Positions 26,311 to 34,082 are shown, counted from the first letter of the stretch. The stretch is DNA of 35,967 bases from Mitsuaria sp. WAJ17 (GCF_014174515.1 NZ_JACJUG010000036.1:1-35967), one strand, 5' to 3'. The notes: generated by a model not told the origin, from the letters alone. A program made the numbers and translations.

Positions 26311-28215
26311 TCAGCCGCAGCAGCGCGAGGCCGGCGCGGGCGCTTCCTGGAGCGGCCTGGAGCCGCAGCCGGACGGAGATGCCGCGACGTTGGCCTCGAC
26401 GGGCGTGGCGGACGGGGCGGGCCCTTCACCGAGCCAGGGTGCCTCGGCGGGCGTGCCGCAGCAGGCGCTGCTGCCGGCATCTGCGTCGGCATCTGCGTCG
26501 GCCGGGCGGAGGGAGCAGACGCCCGTCTCCGGCAGGTCCAGCTCGACCCGATCGGCGGCCTCCAGGTCTCCGGCCAGGGCGGCGACGACGGAGCGCGCCT
26601 GCTCGAAGCCCGTCGCCATCAGGAAGGTCGGCGCACGGCCGTAGCTCTTAACGCCCACGGTGTAGAAGCCCGGCTCGGGATGCGAGAGCTCGCGATGGCC
26701 GTGCGGCCGCACGGTGCCGCAGCTGTGCAGGTTCGGGTCGATCAGCGGGCCCAGGGCTTCGGTGGACTCCAGCCAGGGGTCCAGCCTGAGGCGCAGCTCG
26801 CTGGCCAGGTTCAGGTCGGGGCGCTGGCCAGTGGCGCAGATGATTTCGTCGATGCCAGGCAGCTCGACAGGCCGCTGCTGCGCATCCAGGCCGATCACGG
26901 TCAGCGGGCCCGACGCCTCGCGCCGTATCTCGGTGATGCGCAGGCCGCTGAAGAACTCCATCGCACCGCTGTCGCGCAGGCGCTGCAGCGCGCTGCCGAG
27001 CTCACCTCGCGCCGGCAGCGCATCGGCACTGCCTCCGCCCAGGACGCGCTGCAGCAAGGGTGATCGCACCGCCCAGGCCAAGCGCGTGCCGGGCGCCTGC
27101 CGTGCCAGCTCGGCGAGATACAGCAGCGCATTGGCTGCCGAATGCCCCGCCCCCACGACCAGGGTCCGCTTGCCTGCATAACGCATGCGCTGCGCGCCCA
27201 GGATGTCCGGGATGCCATAGAAGACTTGGCCCGCCACTGCGGCTTCACCGAGGGCCGGCAGGCCGTTGGCGCCGATGGGGTTGGGCTGGCTCCAGGTGCC
27301 CGTGGCGTCGATGACGGCGCGAGCCCGCAGCACCTGCTCCCGGCCGTCCTGCACATAGCGCACGACGAAGGCGGCCTGCTCGCGCCCGGTGCTCTTTACC
27401 TTGTCGTGGCCTTCGCGGCTGAGGGCGGTCACGCGGGCCCCGAGCTTCAGCGCGCGGGCCACCTGGGGCAGCGCCGCGAAAGGCTTCAGGACACGTTCGA
27501 CCACCTCGGCGGCCAGAGGCAGCTCGGCATCGGGCGGCGCCGCCCAGCCCGTCGGCTTCAGCAGTCGCGCCATGCCGGCATCGACGTTGTACTGCCAGGG
27601 GGAGAACAGGCGCACATGGCCGTAGTCCTGCAGATGGGTGCCCACGCCGTTGCCGGCTTCCAGCACCACGAAGGGCAGGTCACGCTCGATGAGCTGGGCG
27701 ACGGTTGCCAAGCCCACCGGGCCCGCGCCCAGCACCGCGACAGGCAGGCCATCCTCCCGCTTGGGCAGTTCACGCAGGGTGAGGCTCATGAAGGCGGCGC
27801 ACGCGGGGCAGGCGCCCTGGAACTCGGCCGAGGCCTTGAGGGCCGCGGGCGCCTCCTCCAGTTTGGCGCGCTTGAAGCCGTACTGCGCGAAGTACTCGGG
27901 CGCGGTGACGGTCAGCAGATGGAGCGAGGCGATGTCCCGGGCGCGGGCCTGCTGCAGCAGGGTCTGCAGCATCAGCCGGCCGATGCCCTTCTTGTGCAGG
28001 CCCGGGGCCACCGCCACGGAGCGCAGCAGCGCCACGGCGCCGTAGACCTCCGCGCCGGCACAGCCGACGACTTCACCGTTCGAGACGGCCAGCACATAGG
28101 TCGCGAGGTGCTCGCGGGCCCCTTGCGTGGGGAGCTTGTTGGCCAGCAGAAGGGCCTCGACGGCGGGCCAGTCCGAGGCGCCGGCCTGGCGCAGGGAGAC
28201 TTGGTTCAGCAGCAT
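26311..28215 (-). CDS. ArsN2-type GNAT acetyltransferase fused to a flavin-dependent monooxygenase
   Basis: This is a 634-residue fusion. Residues 1-150 are a GNAT domain with the acetyl-CoA loop HKKGIGRLM, YFAQYGFKRA, and an ending CPACAAF (Cys136, Cys139) similar to arsenic-associated ArsN2. Residues 157-560 are a two-dinucleotide-binding flavoprotein: VAVLGAGPVGLATVAQLIE for FAD, TLVVGAGHSAANALLYLAEL for NADPH, plus ATGTWSQP and ICATGQRPDLN. The last 70 residues are disordered and Cys-rich (ACCGTP, SGCGS, RCCG), a likely metalloid-binding tail. The start ATG overlaps the MarR gene by 10 bases, so translation is coupled; the MFS gene follows 2 bases later. Oxidising or modifying a trivalent arsenical is inferred. 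A (DADA)2 duplication lies in the tail. Confidence 0.82.
   Translation of the reverse strand: MLLNQVSLRQAGASDWPAVEALLLANKLPTQGAREHLATYVLAVSNGEVVGCAGAEVYGAVALLRSVAVAPGLHKKGIGRLMLQTLLQQARARDIASLHLLTVTAPEYFAQYGFKRAKLEEAPAALKASAEFQGACPACAAFMSLTLRELPKREDGLPVAVLGAGPVGLATVAQLIERDLPFVVLEAGNGVGTHLQDYGHVRLFSPWQYNVDAGMARLLKPTGWAAPPDAELPLAAEVVERVLKPFAALPQVARALKLGARVTALSREGHDKVKSTGREQAAFVVRYVQDGREQVLRARAVIDATGTWSQPNPIGANGLPALGEAAVAGQVFYGIPDILGAQRMRYAGKRTLVVGAGHSAANALLYLAELARQAPGTRLAWAVRSPLLQRVLGGGSADALPARGELGSALQRLRDSGAMEFFSGLRITEIRREASGPLTVIGLDAQQRPVELPGIDEIICATGQRPDLNLASELRLRLDPWLESTEALGPLIDPNLHSCGTVRPHGHRELSHPEPGFYTVGVKSYGRAPTFLMATGFEQARSVVAALAGDLEAADRVELDLPETGVCSLRPADADADADAGSSACCGTPAEAPWLGEGPAPSATPVEANVAASPSGCGSRPLQEAPAPASRCCG
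26476..26499 (-). repeat. 12-bp tandem duplication in the fusion gene tail
   Basis: GGCATCTGCGTC occurs twice in perfect tandem and encodes alternating Asp-Ala on the minus strand. It sits in the disordered tail just before the CC motif, so length changes there would be tolerated. Confidence 0.8.
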
Positions 28216-28730
28216 GATGGTCTGTCCTTGACGTTCTTGACGTCCTTGGCCTCGGGCGGCGGGAGGCAGCACATGGCGGCCTGGTCTTCCCGCAGGGCCT
28301 GAAGCAGCAGCAAGAGGGAGTGCTCGACGGCAGCGCGCCGGCGCTCACCCAGGCGGTCCAGCAACTGGTCCGCGTGGGCGTCGAGCGTGTGGTTCAGCTC
28401 ATGGACGGTGCGAACGCCGTCGGCGGTGAGCGTGACGAGCCAGCTCCTTGCGTCGGACGGGTTCGGCTCCTTGCTCACCCAGCCACGGGCTGCCATGGCC
28501 TCCACCGCGCGCGACACCCAACTCTTCTCCAGACTCAGGCGCAGGCCCAGCTCCGACAGCGGCAAGGGCCCCGAGCGGGCCAGCTCGGTCAGCAGATGGC
28601 ACTGGGTGCTGGTGGTCCGGCAGCAGTCCGCAACCACGCGCTGTGCGCGCGTGTAGAGGCGCGCCACCTCGCGTAGCAGGCTGCCGGGGCTGGAGGCCGA
28701 GGAGAGAGGGGTGTCGGAGCTGTCGGGCAT
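28206..28730 (-). CDS. MarR family regulator with vicinal cysteines, candidate arsenical sensor
   Basis: The 174-residue winged-helix protein has the MarR core (LPLSELGLRLSLEKSWVSR, AVEAMAARGWV and the wing DARSWLVTLT). It carries unusual cysteines: Cys36-Cys37 and Cys44 at the N-terminal dimer helix, Cys154-Cys155, and a final Cys173-Cys174. CC-x6-C is a plausible trivalent arsenic site by analogy with ArsR-type regulators. It is the first gene of the fusion/MFS operon, and the stop TGA overlaps the fusion start. A promoter flanked by two 16-bp repeats lies directly upstream, fitting autoregulation. No strong Shine-Dalgarno precedes the ATG. Confidence 0.85.
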   Translation of the reverse strand: MPDSSDTPLSSASSPGSLLREVARLYTRAQRVVADCCRTTSTQCHLLTELARSGPLPLSELGLRLSLEKSWVSRAVEAMAARGWVSKEPNPSDARSWLVTLTADGVRTVHELNHTLDAHADQLLDRLGERRRAAVEHSLLLLLQALREDQAAMCCLPPPEAKDVKNVKDRPSCC

Positions 28731-28739
28731 TTGGGTGTG

Positions 28740-28802
28740 AATAGCAACGATCTGGGCGCACGATAGAAACCTTCGTTTAGGTTGTCAATAGCAACTATCT
28801 GG
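28740..28802 (-). promoter_or_regulatory. Promoter of the MarR operon with two 16-bp operator-like repeats
   Basis: On the minus strand TTGACA (28783-28788) and TATCGT (28760-28765) are 17 bases apart, a good sigma-70 promoter. The repeat AATAGCAAC(G/T)ATCTGG occurs at 28740-28755 and 28787-28802 with one mismatch, 47 bases apart start to start, one over the expected transcription start and one overlapping the -35. The distal copy contains the inverted pair ATAG-TTG-CTAT. This is the best operator candidate in the window. Confidence 0.7.
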
Positions 28803-28811
28803 ACCAAGAGA

Positions 28812-28829
28812 ACGGGGCCAAGGCCCCGT
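28812..28829 (-). terminator. Possible terminator after the aquaporin gene
   Basis: ACGGGGCC and GGCCCCGT form a perfect 8-bp stem with a two-base loop, 11 bases after the aquaporin stop. The following minus-strand TCTCTT is only partly T-rich. It would separate the arsR unit from the MarR unit. Confidence 0.45.
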
Positions 28830-28840
28830 GCCAGGGTCGA

Positions 28841-29542
28841 TCAGGCGCCGTGCGCCTTGCGGGTCCCTGCGTCTTCGGTCGCGGCCGCAGCGTTGGCTGG
28901 GGCCAGGAGGCGTGCTACGACGACGGCCAGTCCCGCGCCCGCCAGCTGCGCCAACACGAAGCCCGGCGCGCTGGCCGGGGCGATGCCGGCAAAGCTGTCG
29001 CTGAACATGCGGCCGAACACCGCCGCCGGGTTGGCAAAGGAGGTGGAGGCGGTGAACCAGTAGGCCGCGCCGATATAGGCCGCCACCAGGGACGAGGCCC
29101 GCCCGGCCGGCGCGCGCAGGATCACCAGCAGCAGGCCGAAGGTGGCCACGGCCTCGGCGATCCACTGCCCGGTGCCGCCCCGCAGCTTGCCGGACCACTG
29201 CATGATGCTCAGGTCGAACATGGCGTGCGCCAGCCAGGCGCCCATCATCGCGCCCAGCAGCTGGACCAGCACATAGGGCCCGAGCAGGCCCTTGGGCAGC
29301 TCGCCGCGCGCGGCCATCACCAGGGAGACCGCCGGGTTGAAGTGCGCGCCGCTGAGTGGGCCGAAGACCTCGATGAGGACGTAGAGGCCGCCCACGGTGG
29401 CCGCGGTGTTGGCCAGCAGGGCGATGGCCACGTTGCCGCCGGCCAGGCGCTCGGCCATGAGGCCGGAGCCGATCACCACGGCCAGCAGCAGGGTTGTGCC
29501 CAGGCCTTCGGCCAGCAGTTTGTGAGAGGTGCGTGCAGTCAT
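28841..29542 (-). CDS. MIP family aquaporin/aquaglyceroporin in an ars operon (AqpS-like)
   Basis: This 233-residue six-helix channel has two NPA boxes: HFNPAVSL (Asn69) and FANPAAVFGR (Asn171). The residue right after the second NPA is Ala174, not the Arg of the usual selectivity filter, which would widen the pore and suits uncharged arsenite. It lies third after arsR-arsC, spaced 10 bases. In Sinorhizobium meliloti an aquaporin in an arsR-aqpS-arsC operon lets arsenite formed inside flow out; a similar job is inferred here. The ending GTRKAHGA is hydrophilic. Confidence 0.85.
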   Translation of the reverse strand: MTARTSHKLLAEGLGTTLLLAVVIGSGLMAERLAGGNVAIALLANTAATVGGLYVLIEVFGPLSGAHFNPAVSLVMAARGELPKGLLGPYVLVQLLGAMMGAWLAHAMFDLSIMQWSGKLRGGTGQWIAEAVATFGLLLVILRAPAGRASSLVAAYIGAAYWFTASTSFANPAAVFGRMFSDSFAGIAPASAPGFVLAQLAGAGLAVVVARLLAPANAAAATEDAGTRKAHGA

Positions 29543-29552
29543 GACGTGGATC

Positions 29553-30056
29553 TCAGCGCTTGGCGATGGCGTTCAAGGCCGCCAGCAGTTCGGACTTGTC
29601 CAGGGTCTCCAGCGGCAGCGCCAGCAGCTGCAGCATGCGGTAGCCGATGGCCTGGCGGGTCAGCTCGAAGGCGCGGCGCTTGCCCTCGTCGCCGCCTTCG
29701 GCGTTGGAGGGATCCGGGTAGCCCCAGTGCACCTTCACCGGCTGACCGCTGCCACCGAAGAAGACCGGGCACTGCTCGGCCGCCGCGCTGTCGCAGACGG
29801 TGATCACGATGGACAGCGGCGGTGCCTCGGGCGTGGTGAATTCGTCCCAGCTCTTGCTGCGGTAGCCGCTCACATCGGCGCCAGCGTTGGTGAGTGCCTC
29901 AAGAGCGAAGGGATTCAAGCGGCCGCTGGGGGCGCTACCCGCGCTGAAGGCTCGGACGTCCCTGCCCAGCAGGGCGGCCAGATGGTTCAGCATGCCCTCG
30001 GCGAGCACGCTGCGTGCGGAGTTGTGGGTGCAGAGGATGAGGACGTTGGTGGTCAT
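29553..30056 (-). CDS. arsC: Arsenate reductase, low-molecular-weight phosphatase type
   Basis: ArsC reduces arsenate to arsenite in the cytosol. The 167-residue protein has the LMW tyrosine-phosphatase loop ILCTHNSARS (nucleophile Cys9, Arg15), SAGSAPSGRLNPFALEAL, and VITVCDSAAAEQCPVF with Cys residues near 88 and 96 that could take part in the redox relay. The acid loop is HWGYPDPS. It belongs to the phosphatase-fold class, distinct from E. coli plasmid ArsC. It lies between arsR (34-base gap) and the aquaporin gene (10-base gap). Confidence 0.92.
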   Translation of the reverse strand: MTTNVLILCTHNSARSVLAEGMLNHLAALLGRDVRAFSAGSAPSGRLNPFALEALTNAGADVSGYRSKSWDEFTTPEAPPLSIVITVCDSAAAEQCPVFFGGSGQPVKVHWGYPDPSNAEGGDEGKRRAFELTRQAIGYRMLQLLALPLETLDKSELLAALNAIAKR

Positions 30057-30090
30057 GGCTCGGTATCGGAAAGGGGTGAAAGGTGCCGGC

Positions 30091-30414
30091 TCAGCAGCCG
30101 CAACGGGCCTCGGTGGTGCTCAGGCAGGCCTCGCCCTGGCAGCATTTCTCGGTGAGAAAGGCCAGCAGCTCGTTCATGTGCCCGAAGGCGGCTCGGTACA
30201 CCACATTGCGGCTGATGCGCTCCTGCGTCACCAGCCCAGCATGGCTCAGCTCCTTCAGATGGAAGGAGAGGGTCGCGGCCGGCACCTCCAGCGCTTGCGC
30301 AATGGCGCCAGGCGTCAGGCCCTGCGGGCCCGCGACGACCAGCAGACGAAACACCCTGAGCCTATGGGCCTGGGCCAGGGCAGCGAGGGACCGGACGACT
30401 TGTTGCTCTTCCAT
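30091..30414 (-). CDS. arsR: ArsR family arsenite-responsive repressor
   Basis: The 107-residue winged-helix repressor has LTPGAIAQALEVPAATLSFHLKEL as recognition region. The metalloid site appears to be C-terminal: Cys91-Cys92 and Cys97 (EKCCQGEAC), plus Cys105 and Cys107. This resembles the Acidithiobacillus ferrooxidans type (Cys95, Cys96, Cys102), not the N-terminal ELCVCDL type of E. coli. It is divergent from arsD across about 108 bases that hold a palindrome. The predicted transcript starts only a few bases before the ATG and no Shine-Dalgarno is seen, so it may be translated leaderless. Confidence 0.93.
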   Translation of the reverse strand: MEEQQVVRSLAALAQAHRLRVFRLLVVAGPQGLTPGAIAQALEVPAATLSFHLKELSHAGLVTQERISRNVVYRAAFGHMNELLAFLTEKCCQGEACLSTTEARCGC

Positions 30415-30417
30415 GGA

Positions 30418-30452
30418 TTGATAATTCTATAGAATTGGAAATATTGATGCAA
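30418..30452. promoter_or_regulatory. Shared arsR/arsD promoter-operator
   Basis: AATTCTATAGAATT (30423-30436) is a perfect 14-bp palindrome. For arsR (minus), TTGCAT (30447-30452) and TAGAAT (30424-30429) are 17 bases apart, with the -10 inside the palindrome. For arsD (plus), TTGATA (30418-30423) and TATTGA (30442-30447) are 18 bases apart, with the palindrome between them. One bound ArsR dimer could thus shut both directions. Confidence 0.6.
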
Positions 30453-30522
30453 GACAAGCCGCAAGCCCGGACTCCGCGCGAGCCTTGTGCCTGTCCGACG
30501 ATTGCCACCTCAGGAACCCACC

Positions 30523-30876
30523 ATGCCCGCTCTCCAGATCTTTGATCCCGCCTTGTGCTGCAGCAGTGGCGTTTGCGGCCAGGACATCGACGCCCAACTG
30601 GTCCAGGCGGCCGCAGACATCGACTGGGCCCAGCGCCAGGGCGCAGCCATCGAGCGCTTCAATCTGGCCCAGCAGCCCCTGGCCTTCGCCCAGCATGAGG
30701 CGGTGCGCGGCTTTCTCGAGCGCTCCGGGCAGGAGGCCCTGCCCATCACCCTGCTGGACGGGCAGGTGGTGCTGGCGGGGCGCTATCCCAGCCGCCAGCA
30801 GCTGGCGCAGTGGGGCGGCTTGAAGGCTGTCGATGCCGGGGGCGCCAGCTGCTGCAGCGGCGGCAAGTGCTGCTGA
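30523..30876 (+). CDS. arsD: Arsenite metallochaperone ArsD
   Basis: ArsD receives As(III) from glutathione and hands it to ArsA. The 117-residue protein has the defining Cys12, Cys13 and Cys18 (PALCCSSGVCG), a thioredoxin-like fold and a C-terminal double pair (SCCSGGKCC). I started it at the ATG at 30523 (AGGAA upstream, MPALQIFDP); the frame extends a few codons further. It is followed 13 bases later by arsA, with which it forms a two-gene unit transcribed away from arsR. Confidence 0.93.
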   Translation: MPALQIFDPALCCSSGVCGQDIDAQLVQAAADIDWAQRQGAAIERFNLAQQPLAFAQHEAVRGFLERSGQEALPITLLDGQVVLAGRYPSRQQLAQWGGLKAVDAGGASCCSGGKCC

Positions 30877-30889
30877 ACCAGGAGGCTGC

Positions 30890-32653
30890 ATGAAGTTCAT
30901 TGACCAACTGCCCCGCTTCGCGTTCTTCACCGGCAAAGGGGGCGTCGGCAAGACCTCCCTGGCCTGCGCCACGGCCCTCAAGCTGGCCGAGGCCGGCCGG
31001 CGGGTGCTGCTGGTCAGCACGGACCCGGCCTCGAATGTCGGCCAGGTCTTCGGCCTCCGCATCGGCAACCAGATCACCGCCGTGCCCGAAGTGGCGAAGC
31101 TCTGGGCCCTGGAGATCGACCCACAGGCCGCGGCACAGGGCTACCGGGACCGCATCATCGGGCCGGTGCGCGGCGTGCTGCCTGTGGATGTCGTCAAGGG
31201 CATCGAGGAGCAGCTGTCCGGGGCCTGCACCACGGAGATCGCCGCCTTCGACGAGTTCACCGGGCTGCTGACCGACGAGTCGCTGGTCCAGCGCTTCGAC
31301 CATGTGATCTTCGACACGGCCCCCACGGGGCACACCATCCGTCTGCTCCAGCTGCCGGGCGCCTGGAGCAGCTTTCTGGAGGCCGGCAGGGGCGACGCCT
31401 CCTGCCTCGGCCCCTTGGCCGGCCTGGAGAGGCAGCGAGCGCAGTACAAGGCAGCTGTCGAGGCTCTGGCCGATCCGGCCCGCACGCGGCTGGTCTTGGT
31501 GGCCCGAGCCCAGGCCTCGACCCTGCGCGAGGTGGCGCGAACCCATGACGAGCTGGCCCGCATCGGCCTGACGCGGCAGCACCTGGTCATCAACGGCGTC
31601 CTGCCCGAGGGCGAGGGCGCGCACGACCCCCTGGCCGCCGCGGTCGTGCGGCGCGAGCAGGCGGCGCTCGCGGCCATGCCCGGCATCCTTGGCGAGCTGC
31701 CGATGGACCAGGTCCCGCTGAAGGCCTTCGACCTGGTCGGCCTGGATGCGCTGCGCCAGTTCTTCTGCGACACGACGCCGCCGGCATCGATGGCGCAGGC
31801 TGGGACGCTGGAGGTGCTCGGCGCCCCCACCCTGGCCCAGCTGGTGGACGAGCTGGCGGCGCCCGGCCACGGGCTCATCATGGTGATGGGCAAGGGTGGC
31901 GTCGGCAAGACGACGCTGGCCGCGGCGGTGGCCGTCGAGCTGGCGCGACGAGGCCTTCCGGTGCACCTCACGACCTCGGACCCTGCTGCGCACCTCACGC
32001 AAACATTGGCGGGCCAGATGGAGACCTTGACCGTCAGCCGCATCGATCCTCACGTTGAGACCCAGCGCTACCGCGAGCAGGTCCTGGCGGCCAAGGGCAA
32101 GAAGCTGGACGCGCAGGGGCGCGCCCTGCTGGAGGAGGACCTGCGCTCGCCCTGCACCGAGGAGATCGCCGTCTTCCAGGCCTTCTCGAGAATCATCCGC
32201 GAGGCGGGCCGCAAGTTCGTCGTGATGGACACGGCCCCGACCGGCCACACCCTGCTGTTGCTGGACGCCACGGGGGCCTATCACCGGGAGATCGCCCGGC
32301 AGATGTCAGGCTCGGGCGTTCACTACACGACGCCCATGATGCAGCTGCAGGATGAGGCGCGCACCAAGGTCCTGATCGCGACACTGGCCGAGAACACCCC
32401 GGTGCAGGAGGCCGCCCTGCTGCAGGAGGATCTGCGCCGGGCGGGCATCGAGCCCTGGGCCTGGGTGGTCAACAACAGCGTGGCGGCGACGCCGACCCAG
32501 TCCCCCCTGCTGCGCACCCGTGCTGCCAGGGAGCGGCCCTTCATCGAGGCGGTGGCGCAGCAGCATGCGAAGCGATACGCGGTGGTGCCCTTGATGGCGG
32601 AGGAGCCGGTCGGCGTTGCGCGCCTGCTGGGGCTGGTGGGCGGGCAGCGCTAG
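30890..32653 (+). CDS. arsA: Arsenical pump-driving ATPase ArsA
   Basis: ArsA is the cytosolic ATPase that energises arsenite export through ArsB. The 587-residue protein has both halves: P-loop GKGGVGKTS at residues 15-23 with DTAPTGHT near 142, and P-loop GKGGVGKTT at 334-342 with a second DTAPTGHT. Cys113, Cys172 and Cys422, the three cysteines of the E. coli metalloid site, occur at exactly those positions (GACTTEI, ASCLGPL, SPCTEEI). The enzyme should be active. GGAGG precedes the ATG at 30890. No arsB or acr3 follows; the next gene is mnmE on the other strand. Confidence 0.95.
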   Translation: MKFIDQLPRFAFFTGKGGVGKTSLACATALKLAEAGRRVLLVSTDPASNVGQVFGLRIGNQITAVPEVAKLWALEIDPQAAAQGYRDRIIGPVRGVLPVDVVKGIEEQLSGACTTEIAAFDEFTGLLTDESLVQRFDHVIFDTAPTGHTIRLLQLPGAWSSFLEAGRGDASCLGPLAGLERQRAQYKAAVEALADPARTRLVLVARAQASTLREVARTHDELARIGLTRQHLVINGVLPEGEGAHDPLAAAVVRREQAALAAMPGILGELPMDQVPLKAFDLVGLDALRQFFCDTTPPASMAQAGTLEVLGAPTLAQLVDELAAPGHGLIMVMGKGGVGKTTLAAAVAVELARRGLPVHLTTSDPAAHLTQTLAGQMETLTVSRIDPHVETQRYREQVLAAKGKKLDAQGRALLEEDLRSPCTEEIAVFQAFSRIIREAGRKFVVMDTAPTGHTLLLLDATGAYHREIARQMSGSGVHYTTPMMQLQDEARTKVLIATLAENTPVQEAALLQEDLRRAGIEPWAWVVNNSVAATPTQSPLLRTRAARERPFIEAVAQQHAKRYAVVPLMAEEPVGVARLLGLVGGQR

Positions 32654-32675
32654 GCTTTGCGGCGTGGGGCGGGGT

Positions 32676-34082
32676 TTACTTCCCGATGCAGAACCGGCTG
32701 AAGATCTCCCCCAGCAGTTCATCCGCCGAGAAGGAGCCGGTGATCTCGCCCAGGGCGTCGTGGGCCAGGCGGAGCTCCTCGGCCATCAGGTCCAGCGCCG
32801 GAGGCTCGACCTCGATCTGGGCCAGCGCGAGCGTCAGGTGCTCGGCGGTGCGGCGCAGGGCCTGGACATGCCGCTCGCGGGCAATGAACAGCCCCTCGGG
32901 CACGGCGTGCCAGCCGGCATGCGCCAGCAGCGCGCCACGCAGCTCGGACAGGCCGGCGCCGGTCTTGGCGGACAGCTGAACCGCGTCCGCCGGCAGGGTC
33001 AGGTCTTGCCTGCTGCGGGCCTCCGTGCCGGTGTCGGCCTTGTTGTAGACCTGAAGCAAGCGGGCCGGATCAACCCGGGCCAGGCGCTCGCGGATCTCGG
33101 CGTCGCCGGCCTCGTAACCGGCCTCGCCCATGCGGGTGAGGTCGTGCAGGAAGAGCACCACGTCGGCCTCGGCGATGGCGTCCCAGCTGCGGGCCACGCC
33201 GATGCGCTCGACTTCGTCGCTGGTCTCGCGCAGCCCGGCGGTGTCGGTGATGTGCAGGGGCACGCCCTCGATCTGAATGGTCTGGCTGACCTTGTCGCGG
33301 GTGGTGCCGGGGATGGGCGTCACGATGGCCAGCTCGGCGCCAGCCAAGGCATTGAGCAGGGAGCTCTTGCCCACATTGGGCTGGCCGGCCAGCACCACCT
33401 TGATGCCCTCGCGAAGCAGGGCGCCCTGGCGGGTGCGGTCCAGCACGCTGTCCAGGCGGGCCTGGATGCGGCGCAGCTTGCCCAGGGCGTCGGCCGCCTG
33501 GAGGAAGTCGATCTCCTCCTCGGGAAAGTCCAGCGTGGCCTCGACCAGCATGCGCAGATTGATCAGGCCGTCGCGCAGCTCGCCCACCTCGGTGGACAGC
33601 GCACCAGACAGCGCACGGCTGGCGCTGCGGGCCGCAGCCTCGGTGCTGGCATCGATTAGGTCGGACACGGCCTCGGCCTGTGCCAGGTCCAGCTTGCCAT
33701 TGAGGAAGGCCCGCTGCGTGAACTCGCCAGGTTCGGCCAGGCGCAGGTGCTTCAGCGATTCGATGCCGCCGCCCAGCTCCAGGCAGCGCGCCAGCAGCAG
33801 CTGCAGTACCACCGGCCCGCCGTGGGCCTGCAGCTCCAGCACATGCTCGCCGGTGTAGGAGGCCGGGGCGGGGAAGTGCAGGGCCAGGCCGTGGTCGATG
33901 GCGTCGCCATTGGCTGCACGCAGGGGCAGGTAATGGGCCTCGCGTGGGCGCAGGGCCCGGCCGCAGAGCTGCTCGATCAATGGGGTCAGGTCTTGCGGGG
34001 ACGAGACGCGCACGATGCCCACGGCGCCCCGTCCGGGAGCGGTGGCGATGGCGGCGATGGGGTCGAGGTGGCGGGCCAGCAT
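32676..34082 (-). CDS. mnmE: tRNA modification GTPase MnmE (TrmE)
   Basis: MnmE with MnmG (GidA) modifies wobble uridine 34 in tRNAs. The 468-residue protein has the N-terminal folate-binding domain (DPIAAIATAPGRGAVGIVRVS), a helical domain, the inserted G domain with GQPNVGKSS and TTRDKVSQT (the G3 DTAG motif follows), and the C-terminal CIGK whose Cys is essential. Length and motifs are canonical. Its position behind yidC on the same strand is the conserved one. Confidence 0.96.
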   Translation of the reverse strand: MLARHLDPIAAIATAPGRGAVGIVRVSSPQDLTPLIEQLCGRALRPREAHYLPLRAANGDAIDHGLALHFPAPASYTGEHVLELQAHGGPVVLQLLLARCLELGGGIESLKHLRLAEPGEFTQRAFLNGKLDLAQAEAVSDLIDASTEAAARSASRALSGALSTEVGELRDGLINLRMLVEATLDFPEEEIDFLQAADALGKLRRIQARLDSVLDRTRQGALLREGIKVVLAGQPNVGKSSLLNALAGAELAIVTPIPGTTRDKVSQTIQIEGVPLHITDTAGLRETSDEVERIGVARSWDAIAEADVVLFLHDLTRMGEAGYEAGDAEIRERLARVDPARLLQVYNKADTGTEARSRQDLTLPADAVQLSAKTGAGLSELRGALLAHAGWHAVPEGLFIARERHVQALRRTAEHLTLALAQIEVEPPALDLMAEELRLAHDALGEITGSFSADELLGEIFSRFCIGK

